64,000 bases of DNA from Verrucomicrobiaceae bacterium (GTDB lineage Bacteria > Verrucomicrobiota > Verrucomicrobiia > Verrucomicrobiales > Verrucomicrobiaceae), in assembly GCA_947458455.1 (NCBI GenBank), contig CANGYJ010000009.1, positions 62,001 through 126,000 of the forward strand, written 5' to 3'. Of the stretch, positions 52,873 through 61,665 are shown in pieces (position 1 is the first letter of the stretch; the number at the start of each line of letters is the position of its first letter). A model generated the notes under the pieces. That model saw only the letters and a list, made by a program, of their open reading frames with translations. It was not told where the DNA came from and ran no database searches. Both the position numbers and the translations under genes were made by a program.

Positions 52873-54183
52873 TCACACGGCATTCGCCCGCAGCACACGA
52901 AGCATGTTTCCGCCGAGGATCTGGCGGATGGTCTCATCGCTGTGGCCGCGCATGATGAGACCGAGGGTGAAGAGAGGCCAGTTGGACCAGGCGACGCTTT
53001 GCTCGGCTTCGATGCTCGTTTGGTAATCGTCCTTCGGCCAGAGATGCTCCCATTTATCGGCGGGACCACCCGGGGCCTTCATGAGCTTGGCGCGTTCTTC
53101 TTTGTCAAAGCGGCTCGTGTAAGCCACATCGCAACCGATGGCGGCGTGCTGGGAGCCGAATTTTTGGATGAGATAGCTCAGATGATCGAGCAGCGCGGTG
53201 ATATCGCCTTTGCCGCCGAGGAAGCGCGGGATGCAGCAGATGCCGACAAGGCCGCCAGTGTCGCAGATGGCCTTGATGGTATCGTCCGGCTTGCCGCGAA
53301 AGTGCTCGTAAACACCGCAGCAGGTCGTGTGACTGGCCACCATGGGCTTCGCGGAGGCTTTCGCAGCATCAAAGGCCGTCTTCCAGCCGCTGTGCGCCAC
53401 ATCGGCAATGACGCCGATCTTGTTCATCTCGGCGATGGCCGCCTTGCCGAAGTCGCTCAGGCCACCGTCATGCGGCTCCCCTGCCCCATCGCCGAGTGGA
53501 TTGCGGCGATTGTAGGTCACATGCATCATGCGTGTGCCGAGCTCATGGAAAAGGCGGATGAAGCGCAGCTCGTCCTTCACACTCTCCCAGTCCTGCATGA
53601 GTGGCACACCATTGGTGGTGAAGCACAGGCCCACATGCCCCGCCTTTTTCAGCGACTCGATTTCGTCCGCCGTCGTCACCTTCGAAAGCGCGGGCTTCAG
53701 CGCATCGGTGGCCTTGGTGAAATGGGCCAGGCGTTTGATGAGGCGCATCGGATCACTGCCTTCTTCGCCGGTGTTTTGGAAGATGCAGGTCACGCCGGCG
53801 GCGTGGAAGGCATCGAGGAATTCCTTCCGCTCTCGCTCGCTCGTGGCGTTTCGGTTCATGCTCATCGACTCCCGCAGGTCGCTGATCTCCGCCGCAGACG
53901 CACCGCCTTGGATCGCCTCATTCATCGCCTCCGCGTCGATGGCGCAGCGCGGAGCAAAGCCATAGCTCTCAAACACCACCGAGCCGAAATGCAGCTCCCA
54001 CGCATGCTCGATCTGTGCCTGGGTGGGCTTCAGCAGGTTGAATGCGATCTCACGCGGCTTGTCGATGGCCGGATGGCCGGTGCGCCAGAGCTGCTTCACC
54101 TCCTGCGAGCGAGCATGGATGTGAAACGACGCCGCGAACGCGGCAGGAACGGCCTGAATCAAGGAGCGACGGGAGAGAGGCAT
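52873..54183 (-). CDS. Membrane dipeptidase family protein (M19)
   Basis: 436 aa. It starts MPLSRRSLIQAVPAAFAAS, which can be a Tat-like signal (RRS). Downstream are dipeptidase regions: LRFIRLFHELGTRMMHVTYN, DGGLSDFGKAAIAEMN, GVIADVAHSGWKTAFDAA and PMVASHTTCCGVYEHFRGKPD, the zinc-ligand and substrate region of renal-dipeptidase-type enzymes. The N-terminal H-x-D metal pair could not be identified with certainty, so activity is inferred. It is 32 bp downstream of the Kelch gene on the same strand. Confidence 0.88.
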   Translation of the reverse strand: MPLSRRSLIQAVPAAFAASFHIHARSQEVKQLWRTGHPAIDKPREIAFNLLKPTQAQIEHAWELHFGSVVFESYGFAPRCAIDAEAMNEAIQGGASAAEISDLRESMSMNRNATSERERKEFLDAFHAAGVTCIFQNTGEEGSDPMRLIKRLAHFTKATDALKPALSKVTTADEIESLKKAGHVGLCFTTNGVPLMQDWESVKDELRFIRLFHELGTRMMHVTYNRRNPLGDGAGEPHDGGLSDFGKAAIAEMNKIGVIADVAHSGWKTAFDAAKASAKPMVASHTTCCGVYEHFRGKPDDTIKAICDTGGLVGICCIPRFLGGKGDITALLDHLSYLIQKFGSQHAAIGCDVAYTSRFDKEERAKLMKAPGGPADKWEHLWPKDDYQTSIEAEQSVAWSNWPLFTLGLIMRGHSDETIRQILGGNMLRVLRANAV

Positions 54184-54215
54184 TCACGGCATACGCCCGA
54201 AGCCACAGCATCCCT

Positions 54216-55187
54216 TCACTCCACAGGCAATGACCACACCTGCGGAGATCTCACCCCAGGCCTCGCTTCGCCACCGGGGATGATGAGGTCGTTGTTCCAG
54301 AGCACGGCGTTCGTCGTGACGAGGGAAAAAGGCACTTCACCGGCTTTGGACCATGTTTGGGATTTCAGATCGAAAGCCAGAATCGAGCGTGGAAAGCCCG
54401 GATGGGCCGATTTGGGTTCAAAGTTCATATTTGCTCCATCATCACCACCGATGATGAGAATCTTGCCATCGAGCACCGGAGCAGGCCCTGGAGCCGCCAC
54501 GGCTACGCGTGGCATGTCCGGCTGCTTTTGCCATCCCACAGTCTCGGAATAGCTCCACGCGTCCTTGAGCCAAAGGCGTTCCGCTTTGCCATCCGCGCCA
54601 GCTTTCAACGCCGCGCCGCTGAACAGCCACACGCGCCCTTCCGCAGCTGCCATGCAGCTCAGGATGCGCCCGCCGCCGGGACACGGCGGCAGCTCCCGCC
54701 ACACCGCGTCCGGTTTCTTCAAATCGAGCGACCAAAAGGTGTTCATCGCACTCGTGGCCGTCGGCGTCTCGATGCCTCCGGCGATGAAGAGGACGTCATC
54801 CAGCACACAGCCGCTCATGAAGGCACAGGGCTTCGGCAGCGGCGGCAGTTTCGCGTCTTTTTGCAGCCAGAAGACCTCGCGAAAATGCTCCGTGGCATTC
54901 CCACCGCCCGCGATGATCATCCCCTGCCCTGTCGTGACGCTGACGCCGTAGCCGTTGGGCTTCGGCAGCTTGCCCGTAGCCTTCCATTCGCCATCAAAAG
55001 CAAACACCGTGCCATACCAGACCTTCGTCCCGCCTTCCCACGGCATCCTGTCCGTGAAATGCGTGCCACCCGCGACGATGAGCTTTCCATCCTGCACACC
55101 CGCAAAAGCTCCCGCGAAGCCGCGAGCATCCGGGATGTCGGGAAGTCGTGCCCAGGCCATGGCGGCGAGTAGAAGAAGCGATTTCAT
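54216..55187 (-). CDS. Exported Kelch-repeat protein (NanM-like mutarotase fold)
   Basis: 323 aa from ATG 55187 with signal peptide MKSLLLLAAMAWA. About six Kelch blades are visible as recurring 'IIAGGG', 'FIAGGIE', 'LFSGAA', 'LIIGGDDG' and 'IIPGGEAR' strands, each followed by a Trp-containing motif (W.ELP, W.KQP, W.KAG). Family members include N-acetylneuraminate epimerase, but specific catalytic residues cannot be confirmed. Co-directional with the M19 gene. Confidence 0.85.
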   Translation of the reverse strand: MKSLLLLAAMAWARLPDIPDARGFAGAFAGVQDGKLIVAGGTHFTDRMPWEGGTKVWYGTVFAFDGEWKATGKLPKPNGYGVSVTTGQGMIIAGGGNATEHFREVFWLQKDAKLPPLPKPCAFMSGCVLDDVLFIAGGIETPTATSAMNTFWSLDLKKPDAVWRELPPCPGGGRILSCMAAAEGRVWLFSGAALKAGADGKAERLWLKDAWSYSETVGWQKQPDMPRVAVAAPGPAPVLDGKILIIGGDDGANMNFEPKSAHPGFPRSILAFDLKSQTWSKAGEVPFSLVTTNAVLWNNDLIIPGGEARPGVRSPQVWSLPVE

Positions 55188-55286
55188 GCCGCTTTTTAGG
55201 GCTTCTCCCTTCATTCGTCATTCTGAAATCGTCATTCACCCTTCTTCACTGAAAGCCTTCGCTCCGCCCCGCCGTAGTTTTTGGCC

Positions 55287-56648
55287 ATGCTCACCCTCTC
55301 CGGCAAATCTCACGGCAAATTCTGCGACGGCGTCTCGCGTCGCGATTTCCTGCGCATCGGCGGTCTCGCCATGGGCGGGCTGTCATTGCCAGAGCTGCTG
55401 AAGGCGGAAGCGGAAGCCAAAACAGGCCGCAGCTTCAAATCGGTGATCATGATCTACCTGTGCGGCGCCCCGCCGCATCAGGACATGTATGATTTGAAGA
55501 TGGATGCGCCGCTGGAGATCCGCGGGCCGTATAAACCCATCAAGACTGCCGTCCCCGGCATCCACATCTCCGAGCACGCCCCGCGCCTCGCCAAGATCAT
55601 GGATAAGCTGGTGCCCATTCGCAGCATGTACGGCAGCCCCAATGGCGCTCACGACAGCTTCATCTGCTACACCGGCCGCCCACCGCCTCCAAACGGCGGC
55701 AATGCACCCACCGGTCGCCTTTCCGATCCGCCTTCCTTCGGCTCCGTCGTTTCCAAGCTCCAAGGCCAGGCCGATCCGGCGGTGCCCGCTTTCGTCGGCC
55801 TCGCACCCAAAGCAGGACATCCGCCGTATGGCTCGCCGGGCCATCCCGGCTACATGGGCAACACACACTCCGCCTTCCGCCCGAACGGTGCCGGCGTGGA
55901 GGACCTCCAGCTCAATGGCATCACGCTCGATCGCCTGGAAGGCCGTCGCTCGCTGCTCGATGGCTTCGACAACTTCCGCCGTGAGATCGACGCCAGCGGC
56001 CTCGTCAGCAGCATGGATGCCTTCAATCAGCAGGCGCTGAATGTGCTCACCAGCAGCAAGCTGCTCACCGCGCTCGATTTGACCAAGGAGACCGTCAAAA
56101 CCCGCGAACGCTACGGCAAGGGCGATCCGAAAAACTACGGCGACGGTGCTCCGCTGAACCTTGAGCACTTCCTGCTGGCCCGCCGCCTCGTCGAGGCCGG
56201 TGCCCGCGTGGTCACGCTGAACTTCGGTCGCTGGGACTTCCACGATAACAACTACCCGCAGCTCCTCCGCCATCTGCCGCTCTTCGATCAAGGCATGAGC
56301 GCCCTCGTCGAGGATCTGCACGAGCGTGGCCTCGACAAAGACGTCGCCGTCGTCGCCTGGGGCGAGTTTGGTCGCACACCCATCGTGAACAAGGATGGTG
56401 GCCGCGATCATTGGCCGCGAGTCGGCGGGGCGTTGCTCGCCGGGGGTGGTTTGAAGACCGGTCAGGTCATCGGTGCCACCGACAAACTCGGCGGTGAACC
56501 CACCGACCGTCCCGTGCATTTCGGCGAGGTCTTTGCCACGCTTTATCGCCACATGGGCATCGACACCGTCAAAACCACCCTCAACGACCTCACCGGCCGC
56601 CCGCAATACGTCGTCGATGGCTGGCAGCCGATGCCGGAGCTGGTGTGA
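55287..56648 (+). CDS. DUF1501 domain protein with Tat signal
   Basis: 453 aa. The Tat signal is near residues 18-30 (SRRDFLRIGGLAMGG). The body is the DUF1501 family, a sulfatase-superfamily relative common in Planctomycetes and Verrucomicrobia: VIMIYLCGAPPHQDMYDLK, VPIRSMYGSPNGAHDSFICY and VAWGEFGRTPIVNKDGGRDHW, the last carrying Asp/His metal-ligand candidates. ATG 55287 is preferred over TTG 55281. Such proteins are exported and usually accompany a DUF1549/DUF1553 partner, which is not seen here. Confidence 0.9.
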   Translation: MLTLSGKSHGKFCDGVSRRDFLRIGGLAMGGLSLPELLKAEAEAKTGRSFKSVIMIYLCGAPPHQDMYDLKMDAPLEIRGPYKPIKTAVPGIHISEHAPRLAKIMDKLVPIRSMYGSPNGAHDSFICYTGRPPPPNGGNAPTGRLSDPPSFGSVVSKLQGQADPAVPAFVGLAPKAGHPPYGSPGHPGYMGNTHSAFRPNGAGVEDLQLNGITLDRLEGRRSLLDGFDNFRREIDASGLVSSMDAFNQQALNVLTSSKLLTALDLTKETVKTRERYGKGDPKNYGDGAPLNLEHFLLARRLVEAGARVVTLNFGRWDFHDNNYPQLLRHLPLFDQGMSALVEDLHERGLDKDVAVVAWGEFGRTPIVNKDGGRDHWPRVGGALLAGGGLKTGQVIGATDKLGGEPTDRPVHFGEVFATLYRHMGIDTVKTTLNDLTGRPQYVVDGWQPMPELV

Positions 56649-56694
56649 GGTAGCTTAGCCGTAATCATGCGGTCGAAAGCGGGAACAACATCCA

Positions 56695-56752
56695 TGTAGG
56701 CTCGTTCGCCAGAACGAGAACACCGCTCCGCATTCTGGCGAATGCGCCTACA
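56695..56752. repeat. Imperfect 22-bp inverted repeat
   Basis: Arms 56695-56716 and 56731-56752, starting TGTAGGC and ending GCCTACA, pair with about four mismatches. Each arm centres on TTCGCCAGAA or TTCTGGCGAA. It sits between the converging DUF1501 and L,D-transpeptidase genes and may act as a terminator or be a REP pair of a further family. Confidence 0.7.
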
Positions 56753-56807
56753 TCCTTCGGTGGTCGAGCTTCGATGCAGGAAGCTTCTTCAACGACATGG
56801 TTACGGT

Positions 56808-57617
56808 TTAGCGGACGCGATAGCGCCCCTGCTCCACGGTGATGTTCGGCACCACGCGCTTCGTTTCGAAATGCTGATAGCCTTCGCGGAGGTTTTCCCA
56901 AAAGCTGAACCACGGATCACCCTTCGCTTTTTGTAGGCGTTCATCGGTGAAACGGAAGGGGAAGCAATGCACGGGCACTTCCGGCTGGCCGTTTTCGAGA
57001 GCAGCGGCGACGAGGAGGTAGATTTCCTCGATGACTGCATCCGTCATGGCGTAGCAGCCGACGCTGACTTCATCGCCATGCACCATGATGAGGCTGCCGG
57101 TGCGCTGGTGATGGAGGTCAAAAGCATTCGGGTAGCCGATGTTGAAGGCGAGATGGTAGCTGCTGGCCGGATTGAGCTGCTTCGAGGTGACCGAGTAAAA
57201 GCCTTCGGGAGCTTGTTTGTCGCCTTCACGCTGCTTCGGGCCGAGTTCACCGGAAAAACAGGCGATGCGATGGGTGCGAAAGGGTTTCCAGACTCCGGCG
57301 GCATCTTGGAGCCAGAGTTCGAACTCGCCGGATTCTTTGAACAAGCGGATGAAAACGCGGTTTCCGAGCCGCAAACCCCTCTCGACGAGTTTCTTCTCCA
57401 AAAGCGGTTTTACGCGACGGTTCACATCGGCGAGCCGCTCGGAAGCGGGCATCGTTTTCCACGGCACGCGGGATGGTGGCGGCGGATAAGGCAGCACGAG
57501 AGGCTCCAAGGTGAGGCGTTGCATCAGAAGGCGAGTGTAGGGTGCCAATAAATCAAAACCCCAGGCAGCGGATAGCAGCACAACGAACGCGGCGAAGATC
57601 CAGACGAGGCGTCTCAT
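56808..57617 (-). CDS. L,D-transpeptidase (YkuD/YafK-like)
   Basis: 269 aa, N-terminal membrane anchor (LVWIFAAFVVLLSAAWGF). The YkuD catalytic motif is SLIMVHGDEVSVGCYAM (His and the nucleophile Cys in SVGCY), with GPKQREGDKQAPEGFYSV, the typical upstream segment, as in YafK/DpaA. It cuts or forms 3-3 cross-links or releases peptidoglycan-bound proteins. It is 12 bp downstream of the zinc-ribbon bactofilin gene, so the enzyme probably acts at the site marked by the bactofilins. Confidence 0.92.
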   Translation of the reverse strand: MRRLVWIFAAFVVLLSAAWGFDLLAPYTRLLMQRLTLEPLVLPYPPPPSRVPWKTMPASERLADVNRRVKPLLEKKLVERGLRLGNRVFIRLFKESGEFELWLQDAAGVWKPFRTHRIACFSGELGPKQREGDKQAPEGFYSVTSKQLNPASSYHLAFNIGYPNAFDLHHQRTGSLIMVHGDEVSVGCYAMTDAVIEEIYLLVAAALENGQPEVPVHCFPFRFTDERLQKAKGDPWFSFWENLREGYQHFETKRVVPNITVEQGRYRVR

Positions 57618-57629
57618 GCCGCAAAGACC

Positions 57630-58763
57630 TCAAGAAGCCGCTGGCGGCCGTGTGGCGGGCTTGCCACGGACGATGTTCATCGCGCCATTCAGCTCGCCAC
57701 CAGGCTCGATGGAGACGGAGCGGGCGGTGACATCGCCATTCACCGAGCCATTGGCTCCGATGAGCACGAGACCGGAAGAAAAGACATTGCCCGTGATGCG
57801 TGCCTGAATCTCCACCTCCTCAGCACGGATGGGATTTTTGAAGACGAGGTCCGATCCTTTTTCGACGATGAAACGCCGGCAGCGGATTTCTCCGATAACC
57901 GTGCCGGTGGCTTTGAAAATGGCATCACTGCTGCACACCACATTAGCCTCCAAATTGCCGAAGCAGCGCAGATCGCGGCATTGCAGGCTGCTGGCGGAGA
58001 GATGGCCGCGCTTGCGGATGATCACATCGCCACGCGTCTTCACCGGCTGCGTGGCGTTCATGTTGATCTCCACGTCTTCGAGCGAGATGTAGGCACCGCA
58101 GGCGGGGCAGTTCGCGGAGCGGGCGGAGCGGCTGGTCTTGAACTTGTGCCCGCAGTCAAAGCAGTCCGCGTCCTTGAAATACTGGTTCCGATACATGCCC
58201 AAATCCTTCATCTTCTGAATGGAGTTGGCATTCATCGGAGCTGGCGTGGGCGTGGGGGCCGAAGAATTGGAGGTGGGACGTCGCAGCGAGCTCGTAAGAG
58301 GCTCATCTTGAGGCCGAGCCTCTGCCATGGGTAGCTCAGAGGCCTCGACGGCAATCGCGGGCAGCGCATCGGGCTGCACCTGCGCCTTTAAAAAGGCTCC
58401 AAAACCATCTGAAGCCGAGAGATCCGCCTTTCGATCTTCTTCACTCACCGCTTCGGGCAGGACGACCGCTTTGATTTCAGGCTCCGGTGCTGGCTTTTCA
58501 GGAGCGGGAGCGGCTGGAGCCTCGATCTTGGCGGGAGAATCTTCCGCCCAGTCTTCATAGCCTGCTCCAGACCGGCTGACGTTCGAGGCGGTGACGCGGC
58601 GCTTCTGAATCGTGAGGTGAGCGCCGCACTTTTTGCAAAACGTGGATACGACAAGGCGCGGCTCATACTGAGCCGCGCCACAAGCCGGACACACCACTTC
58701 GATATGGTTCTTCGGTGGTGTCGGAAGAATGCTGGACTTCGGTGCGAAAAACCGTCCGAACAC
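57630..58763 (-). CDS. Bactofilin with two zinc ribbons
   Basis: 377 aa. Two CxxC pairs form an N-terminal zinc ribbon (VVCPACGA and CKKCGAH, about 24-48). A Pro/Ala-rich linker is followed by a second ribbon (FDCGHKFK and CPACGA, about 205-230). The C-terminal 130 residues are a bactofilin beta-helix (GDVIIRKRGHLSASSLQCRD ... GSVNGDVTARSVSIEPGGEL). Bactofilins polymerise without nucleotide and scaffold envelope enzymes. Zinc ribbons on a bactofilin are unusual and could bind a partner. Eighteen bases follow the preceding bactofilin gene. Confidence 0.88.
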   Translation of the reverse strand: MFGRFFAPKSSILPTPPKNHIEVVCPACGAAQYEPRLVVSTFCKKCGAHLTIQKRRVTASNVSRSGAGYEDWAEDSPAKIEAPAAPAPEKPAPEPEIKAVVLPEAVSEEDRKADLSASDGFGAFLKAQVQPDALPAIAVEASELPMAEARPQDEPLTSSLRRPTSNSSAPTPTPAPMNANSIQKMKDLGMYRNQYFKDADCFDCGHKFKTSRSARSANCPACGAYISLEDVEINMNATQPVKTRGDVIIRKRGHLSASSLQCRDLRCFGNLEANVVCSSDAIFKATGTVIGEIRCRRFIVEKGSDLVFKNPIRAEEVEIQARITGNVFSSGLVLIGANGSVNGDVTARSVSIEPGGELNGAMNIVRGKPATRPPAAS

Positions 58764-58781
58764 TCGGATAAGAATTAGAGG

Positions 58782-59306
58782 TTAGGGCTTGGGGCCAAGG
58801 TTGAGACCACCAGCGGGCTTTGAATCCGCCTTTTTGCCGACTTGGGACTGGCCCATGAAGGTAGCGCCCTCTTCGATGGAGAGCGTGCCTGCGGCGATGT
58901 CACCCACGAGGATAGCGTTGCTCTTCAGCTCGCAACGCTCGGAGACCGTGATGTTACCTTCGACCTTGCCGAAGATGATCACGCTGCGGGTTCTGACTTC
59001 ACCCTTGATGAGAGCGTTTTCACCCACGGTGAGGCTACCGTCGGAGATGACTTCTCCTTCGATTTTGCCGTCGATGATGAGGTCGTGGGAGAACTTGATC
59101 GAGCCTTTGATCTCGACGTCGTTGGAGAGGACGTTTTTACTGGATGACATGATGGGTGCAGAGTGAACGCGTTGGGGTAATGCAGCGGGAGCGGGGGCGG
59201 CGGAGAGGATGGGAGTACGCTCGGCCACAGGAGCCGGTGCGGGAGCAGCCTCGACGCGTTTGTCGTCCTTATGCGCTTCTGATTGTCCGATGATTTGCCT
59301 GAGCAT
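58782..59306 (-). CDS. Bactofilin (polymer-forming cytoskeletal protein)
   Basis: 174 aa. A short disordered N-terminus precedes a beta-helix (KNVLSNDVEIKGSIKFSHDL ... IDGKIEGEVISDGSLTVGE ... AGTLSIEEGATFMGQ). It is typical of BacA-type bactofilins, which assemble filaments at the inner membrane and direct cell-wall growth. ATG 59306 is used: a strong promoter puts the predicted transcript start at this ATG itself, implying a leaderless mRNA. First gene of the three-gene operon. Confidence 0.93.
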   Translation of the reverse strand: MLRQIIGQSEAHKDDKRVEAAPAPAPVAERTPILSAAPAPAALPQRVHSAPIMSSSKNVLSNDVEIKGSIKFSHDLIIDGKIEGEVISDGSLTVGENALIKGEVRTRSVIIFGKVEGNITVSERCELKSNAILVGDIAAGTLSIEEGATFMGQSQVGKKADSKPAGGLNLGPKP

Positions 59307-59312
59307 GACAAA

Positions 59313-59342
59313 AATATAGCTGTCTTGCCCGATGAGTGTCAA
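59313..59342 (-). promoter_or_regulatory. Strong sigma70 promoter of the bactofilin operon, leaderless
   Basis: On the minus strand TTGACA (59342-59337) and TATATT (59318-59313) are spaced by 18 bases. The -10 box ends six bases before the ATG at 59306, so transcription should begin at or next to the A of that codon. This is the clearest consensus promoter in the window. Confidence 0.8.
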
Positions 59343-59438
59343 TGCCCGCGTCTTTATATTTTTAGAAGTCCTTAAATTTTGTCACCCACCGGCTCTTTCA
59401 TACTTGGCACGGGCTATCGAGGCGGCAGAATCGGGCGC

Positions 59439-60233
59439 ATGCCGAGCCTGCCTCTCTCGATCTCCCTCATCTCGCTCAACGAGGAGGCCAATCTGCGCCG
59501 GTGCCTGGCCAGCGTGGCGAATCTGGCCTCGGAAATCGTGATCCTCGACTCAGGCTCCAAGGATCGAACGGCGGAGATCGCAGCGGAATTTGGCGCCACG
59601 TTCATCCATCAAGACTGGCTCGGCTACACCGCTCAGAAAAATCGCTGCTTGGAACTCTGCACGCAGCCCTGGATCCTGAATCTCGATTGCGATGAAGTCG
59701 TCTCGCCCGAACTCGCCGCCTCCATCCGGGCCTTTTTCGATCAGGGCGAGGCCGAAAAGCATGCCGGAGGCTCCATGGCGCGGCGCACCTGGTTCCTCGG
59801 TCGCTGGATTTATCATGGCGACTGGTATCCCGACCGCAAAACACGGCTCTTCCGCCGCGAAGGCAGCCGCTGGGAGGCCGATGGCGGTGGGCAGGTGCAT
59901 GAGCGCCTCGTGGTGAATGGCCGCACGACCTCGCTCAGCGGGGATCTGCTTCACTACTCCTTCCAAAACATCCGGCACTACCTCGTGAAGCACATCGAAT
60001 ACTCCGGCGTTTTTTTGAGCACGCAGCAGGTGAAAAAGAAGCGCTGGTCGCTTCTCCACACGATCTTCCGGCCCGTTTGGCGCTTCACGCGGGCATATTT
60101 TTTGCGCCGTGGCTTCCTCGATGGCTTCCCTGGTTTGTGGATCGCCGTGGCGACCGCATTCTTTGCTTTTGATCGCTACGCACGGCTTTACGAGAGCGAG
60201 GTCGAGGCACGTCAAAACAAGAGCGGCATATAA
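59439..60233 (+). CDS. Family 2 glycosyltransferase (LPS core type)
   Basis: 264-aa GT-A enzyme: SISLISLNEEANLRRCL, SEIVILDSGSKDRTAEIA and LNLDCDEVVSP with the DxD metal motif. It resembles WaaE/KdtX-type beta-glucosyltransferases of the LPS core. A C-terminal hydrophobic segment (about 235-250) may associate with the membrane. ATG 59439 is used. The decayed GT4 gene starts in the overlap at its stop. Confidence 0.88.
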   Translation: MPSLPLSISLISLNEEANLRRCLASVANLASEIVILDSGSKDRTAEIAAEFGATFIHQDWLGYTAQKNRCLELCTQPWILNLDCDEVVSPELAASIRAFFDQGEAEKHAGGSMARRTWFLGRWIYHGDWYPDRKTRLFRREGSRWEADGGGQVHERLVVNGRTTSLSGDLLHYSFQNIRHYLVKHIEYSGVFLSTQQVKKKRWSLLHTIFRPVWRFTRAYFLRRGFLDGFPGLWIAVATAFFAFDRYARLYESEVEARQNKSGI

Positions 60234-60933
60234 AAATCGCCCTCCTCCACCCTCAAATCATCCGCAGCACCGGCGTGGAGGTGTTTCTCATCGAATTTGC
60301 CAAGCACCTCATCGCCGCTGGGCACGAACTAACCTACATCAGCACGCTCACCACGCCGGAGATCGGTGCCATGCTGCCGGGAGACTGGCGACTGCTTCCT
60401 CGCCTCAAAGGTAGCGCCACCCTGCGAATGTGGCACTTCAACCGCCTCGCCCCTCAGGCCGCTCGCGAAGCTGGAGCGGATGTCAGCATCGGTTGCGGCC
60501 GCACCAGCGTGCAAAGCATCCACCGCAATGGCACTGGCTGCCATCGGCTCTACGGTCAGCTTTTGCCCCTGTGGCAACGCTTCAGTGTGAAGCACCTCTA
60601 CGAGCTGCATCTGGAGAAAAAACTCCACACCAGCTCCAGCACGCCCACGCTCGTCACCAGCTCCGCCCGCGTAAGCGCCCAGCTACAAGGCATCTACCGC
60701 AACGATGCCTCACGCTTCCGCATTCTCTCCCCGCCCGTCGAATCCCAGGTCTTCAAACCTGCCGAAGATCGAGCGAATATCCGCGAGCTGCTCTGTCACA
60801 AGCTCCAGACCGATCCCGCACGCCCCGTGCTGCTCTTCGTCTCGCTCAAAACGCCCGCGAAAGCATTCTCCCGCTGACGTGGGAAAGGCACATGCGTGAC
60901 TGGCTGGAGCTGATTGAGGCGGGCAACGCGTAG
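60230..60933 (+). pseudogene. Decayed family 4 glycosyltransferase
   Basis: From 60233 the frame reads KIALLHPQIIRSTGVEVFLI, the N-terminus of GT4 enzymes, but the position of the expected Met (60230) is ATA. The first good start is a GTG at 60275. The GT-B N-terminal domain runs to LFVSLKTPAKAFSR and stops at 60877, where about 150 residues of the C-terminal domain should follow. Instead the end of such a protein, LPLTWERHMRDWLELIEAGN, occurs in another frame up to 60933. This fits a large internal deletion with frame shift plus a lost start codon. Confidence 0.78.
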
Positions 60934-60970
60934 AGCCAAGGGCAAAGGGCAAAGGGCGTAGAGCGAAGAC

Positions 60971-61081
60971 ACTTCAACAATCAGCAATCAGAGTTCTTCA
61001 ATCTGCGGTTGGATTGGCGGTCGATGGCGTGGCGGAGCGGGGAATGACGATTGTCGATCAACCGATTGCTGATTGTCGAAG
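60971..61081. repeat. Inverted repeat with ATCAGCAATC arms
   Basis: Arms ACTTCAACAATCAGCAATCA (60971-60990) and CGATTGCTGATTGTCGAAGT (61062-61081) pair with about two mismatches. The 71-base interior has no gene. It lies between the dead glycosyltransferase and the pseudopilin and may be a small mobile-element relic. Confidence 0.7.
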
Positions 61082-61098
61082 TTCCCAAGCCCTTCGCC

Positions 61099-61551
61099 TC
61101 ATTGCAGCCTTGGCAGCAGCGGCGGATACACCCAGGTCTCCTCTTCGAGATGCTGATCACTCCTGCCGTCCTTCCAGTCCGCCGTGGTAATCACCTGCCA
61201 GAGGCCCTCGACGGGCGCCTTGTCCTTGTTCACGAGGTTTTTGATCTCCTGCACCTTCACTTGATAGGTCACCCCGCTTTCCTCGACAGGCGGCGGTTGC
61301 TGCGGACGTGCGCCCGCCACCGTCAGGGCAATCAAACGTGTCGTCTCCGCCGTCAGCGCCGCCATGCGGTCGTGGATGCGGATGTCCTCGCGGATGATGT
61401 TCGAGGTATCGCCCGACCTTTGAATGGCCTCCGCCAGCGCCACCACCGCGAGGCTGAAGATCGCCAGCGCGATCACCGTCTCCAGCAAGGTGAAGCCGGC
61501 GCGGCGTGCGGAAAGGCGGAAGTGGAAGCACATGGCTGATGAATACGACAT
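61099..61551 (-). CDS. Pseudopilin / prepilin-like protein (GspI-like)
   Basis: 150 aa from ATG 61551; ATG 61533 is an alternative. The type III prepilin signal is visible: RRAG followed by FTLLETVIALAIFSLAVVAL, with the mature Phe1 and Glu5. The rest is a short globular domain (TYQVKVQEIKNLVNKDK ... LEEETWVYPPL), like minor pseudopilins of type II secretion systems. No other secretion genes are adjacent, so it may belong to a scattered system. Divergent from the ligase gene at 61666. Confidence 0.82.
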   Translation of the reverse strand: MSYSSAMCFHFRLSARRAGFTLLETVIALAIFSLAVVALAEAIQRSGDTSNIIREDIRIHDRMAALTAETTRLIALTVAGARPQQPPPVEESGVTYQVKVQEIKNLVNKDKAPVEGLWQVITTADWKDGRSDQHLEEETWVYPPLLPRLQ

Positions 61552-61665
61552 CGCCAGAGAGCGGACAAACGGATTGTCAGACGGCCCTGACTCGTCCGAC
61601 CGGTCTAATCGGGGAGACTTGCACGGCTTGCGCAAAACGCGGAAAGCGTTGTAAATGGACGGCGC

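Noticed and set aside
52861-54552. 563-residue plus-strand frame over the dipeptidase
   Set aside because: Shadow of the M19 and Kelch genes on the other strand.
59399-59420. Sigma54 promoter (TTGGCACGGGCTATCGA) before the GT2 gene
   Set aside because: The GG element fits but the TTGC at -12 is absent.
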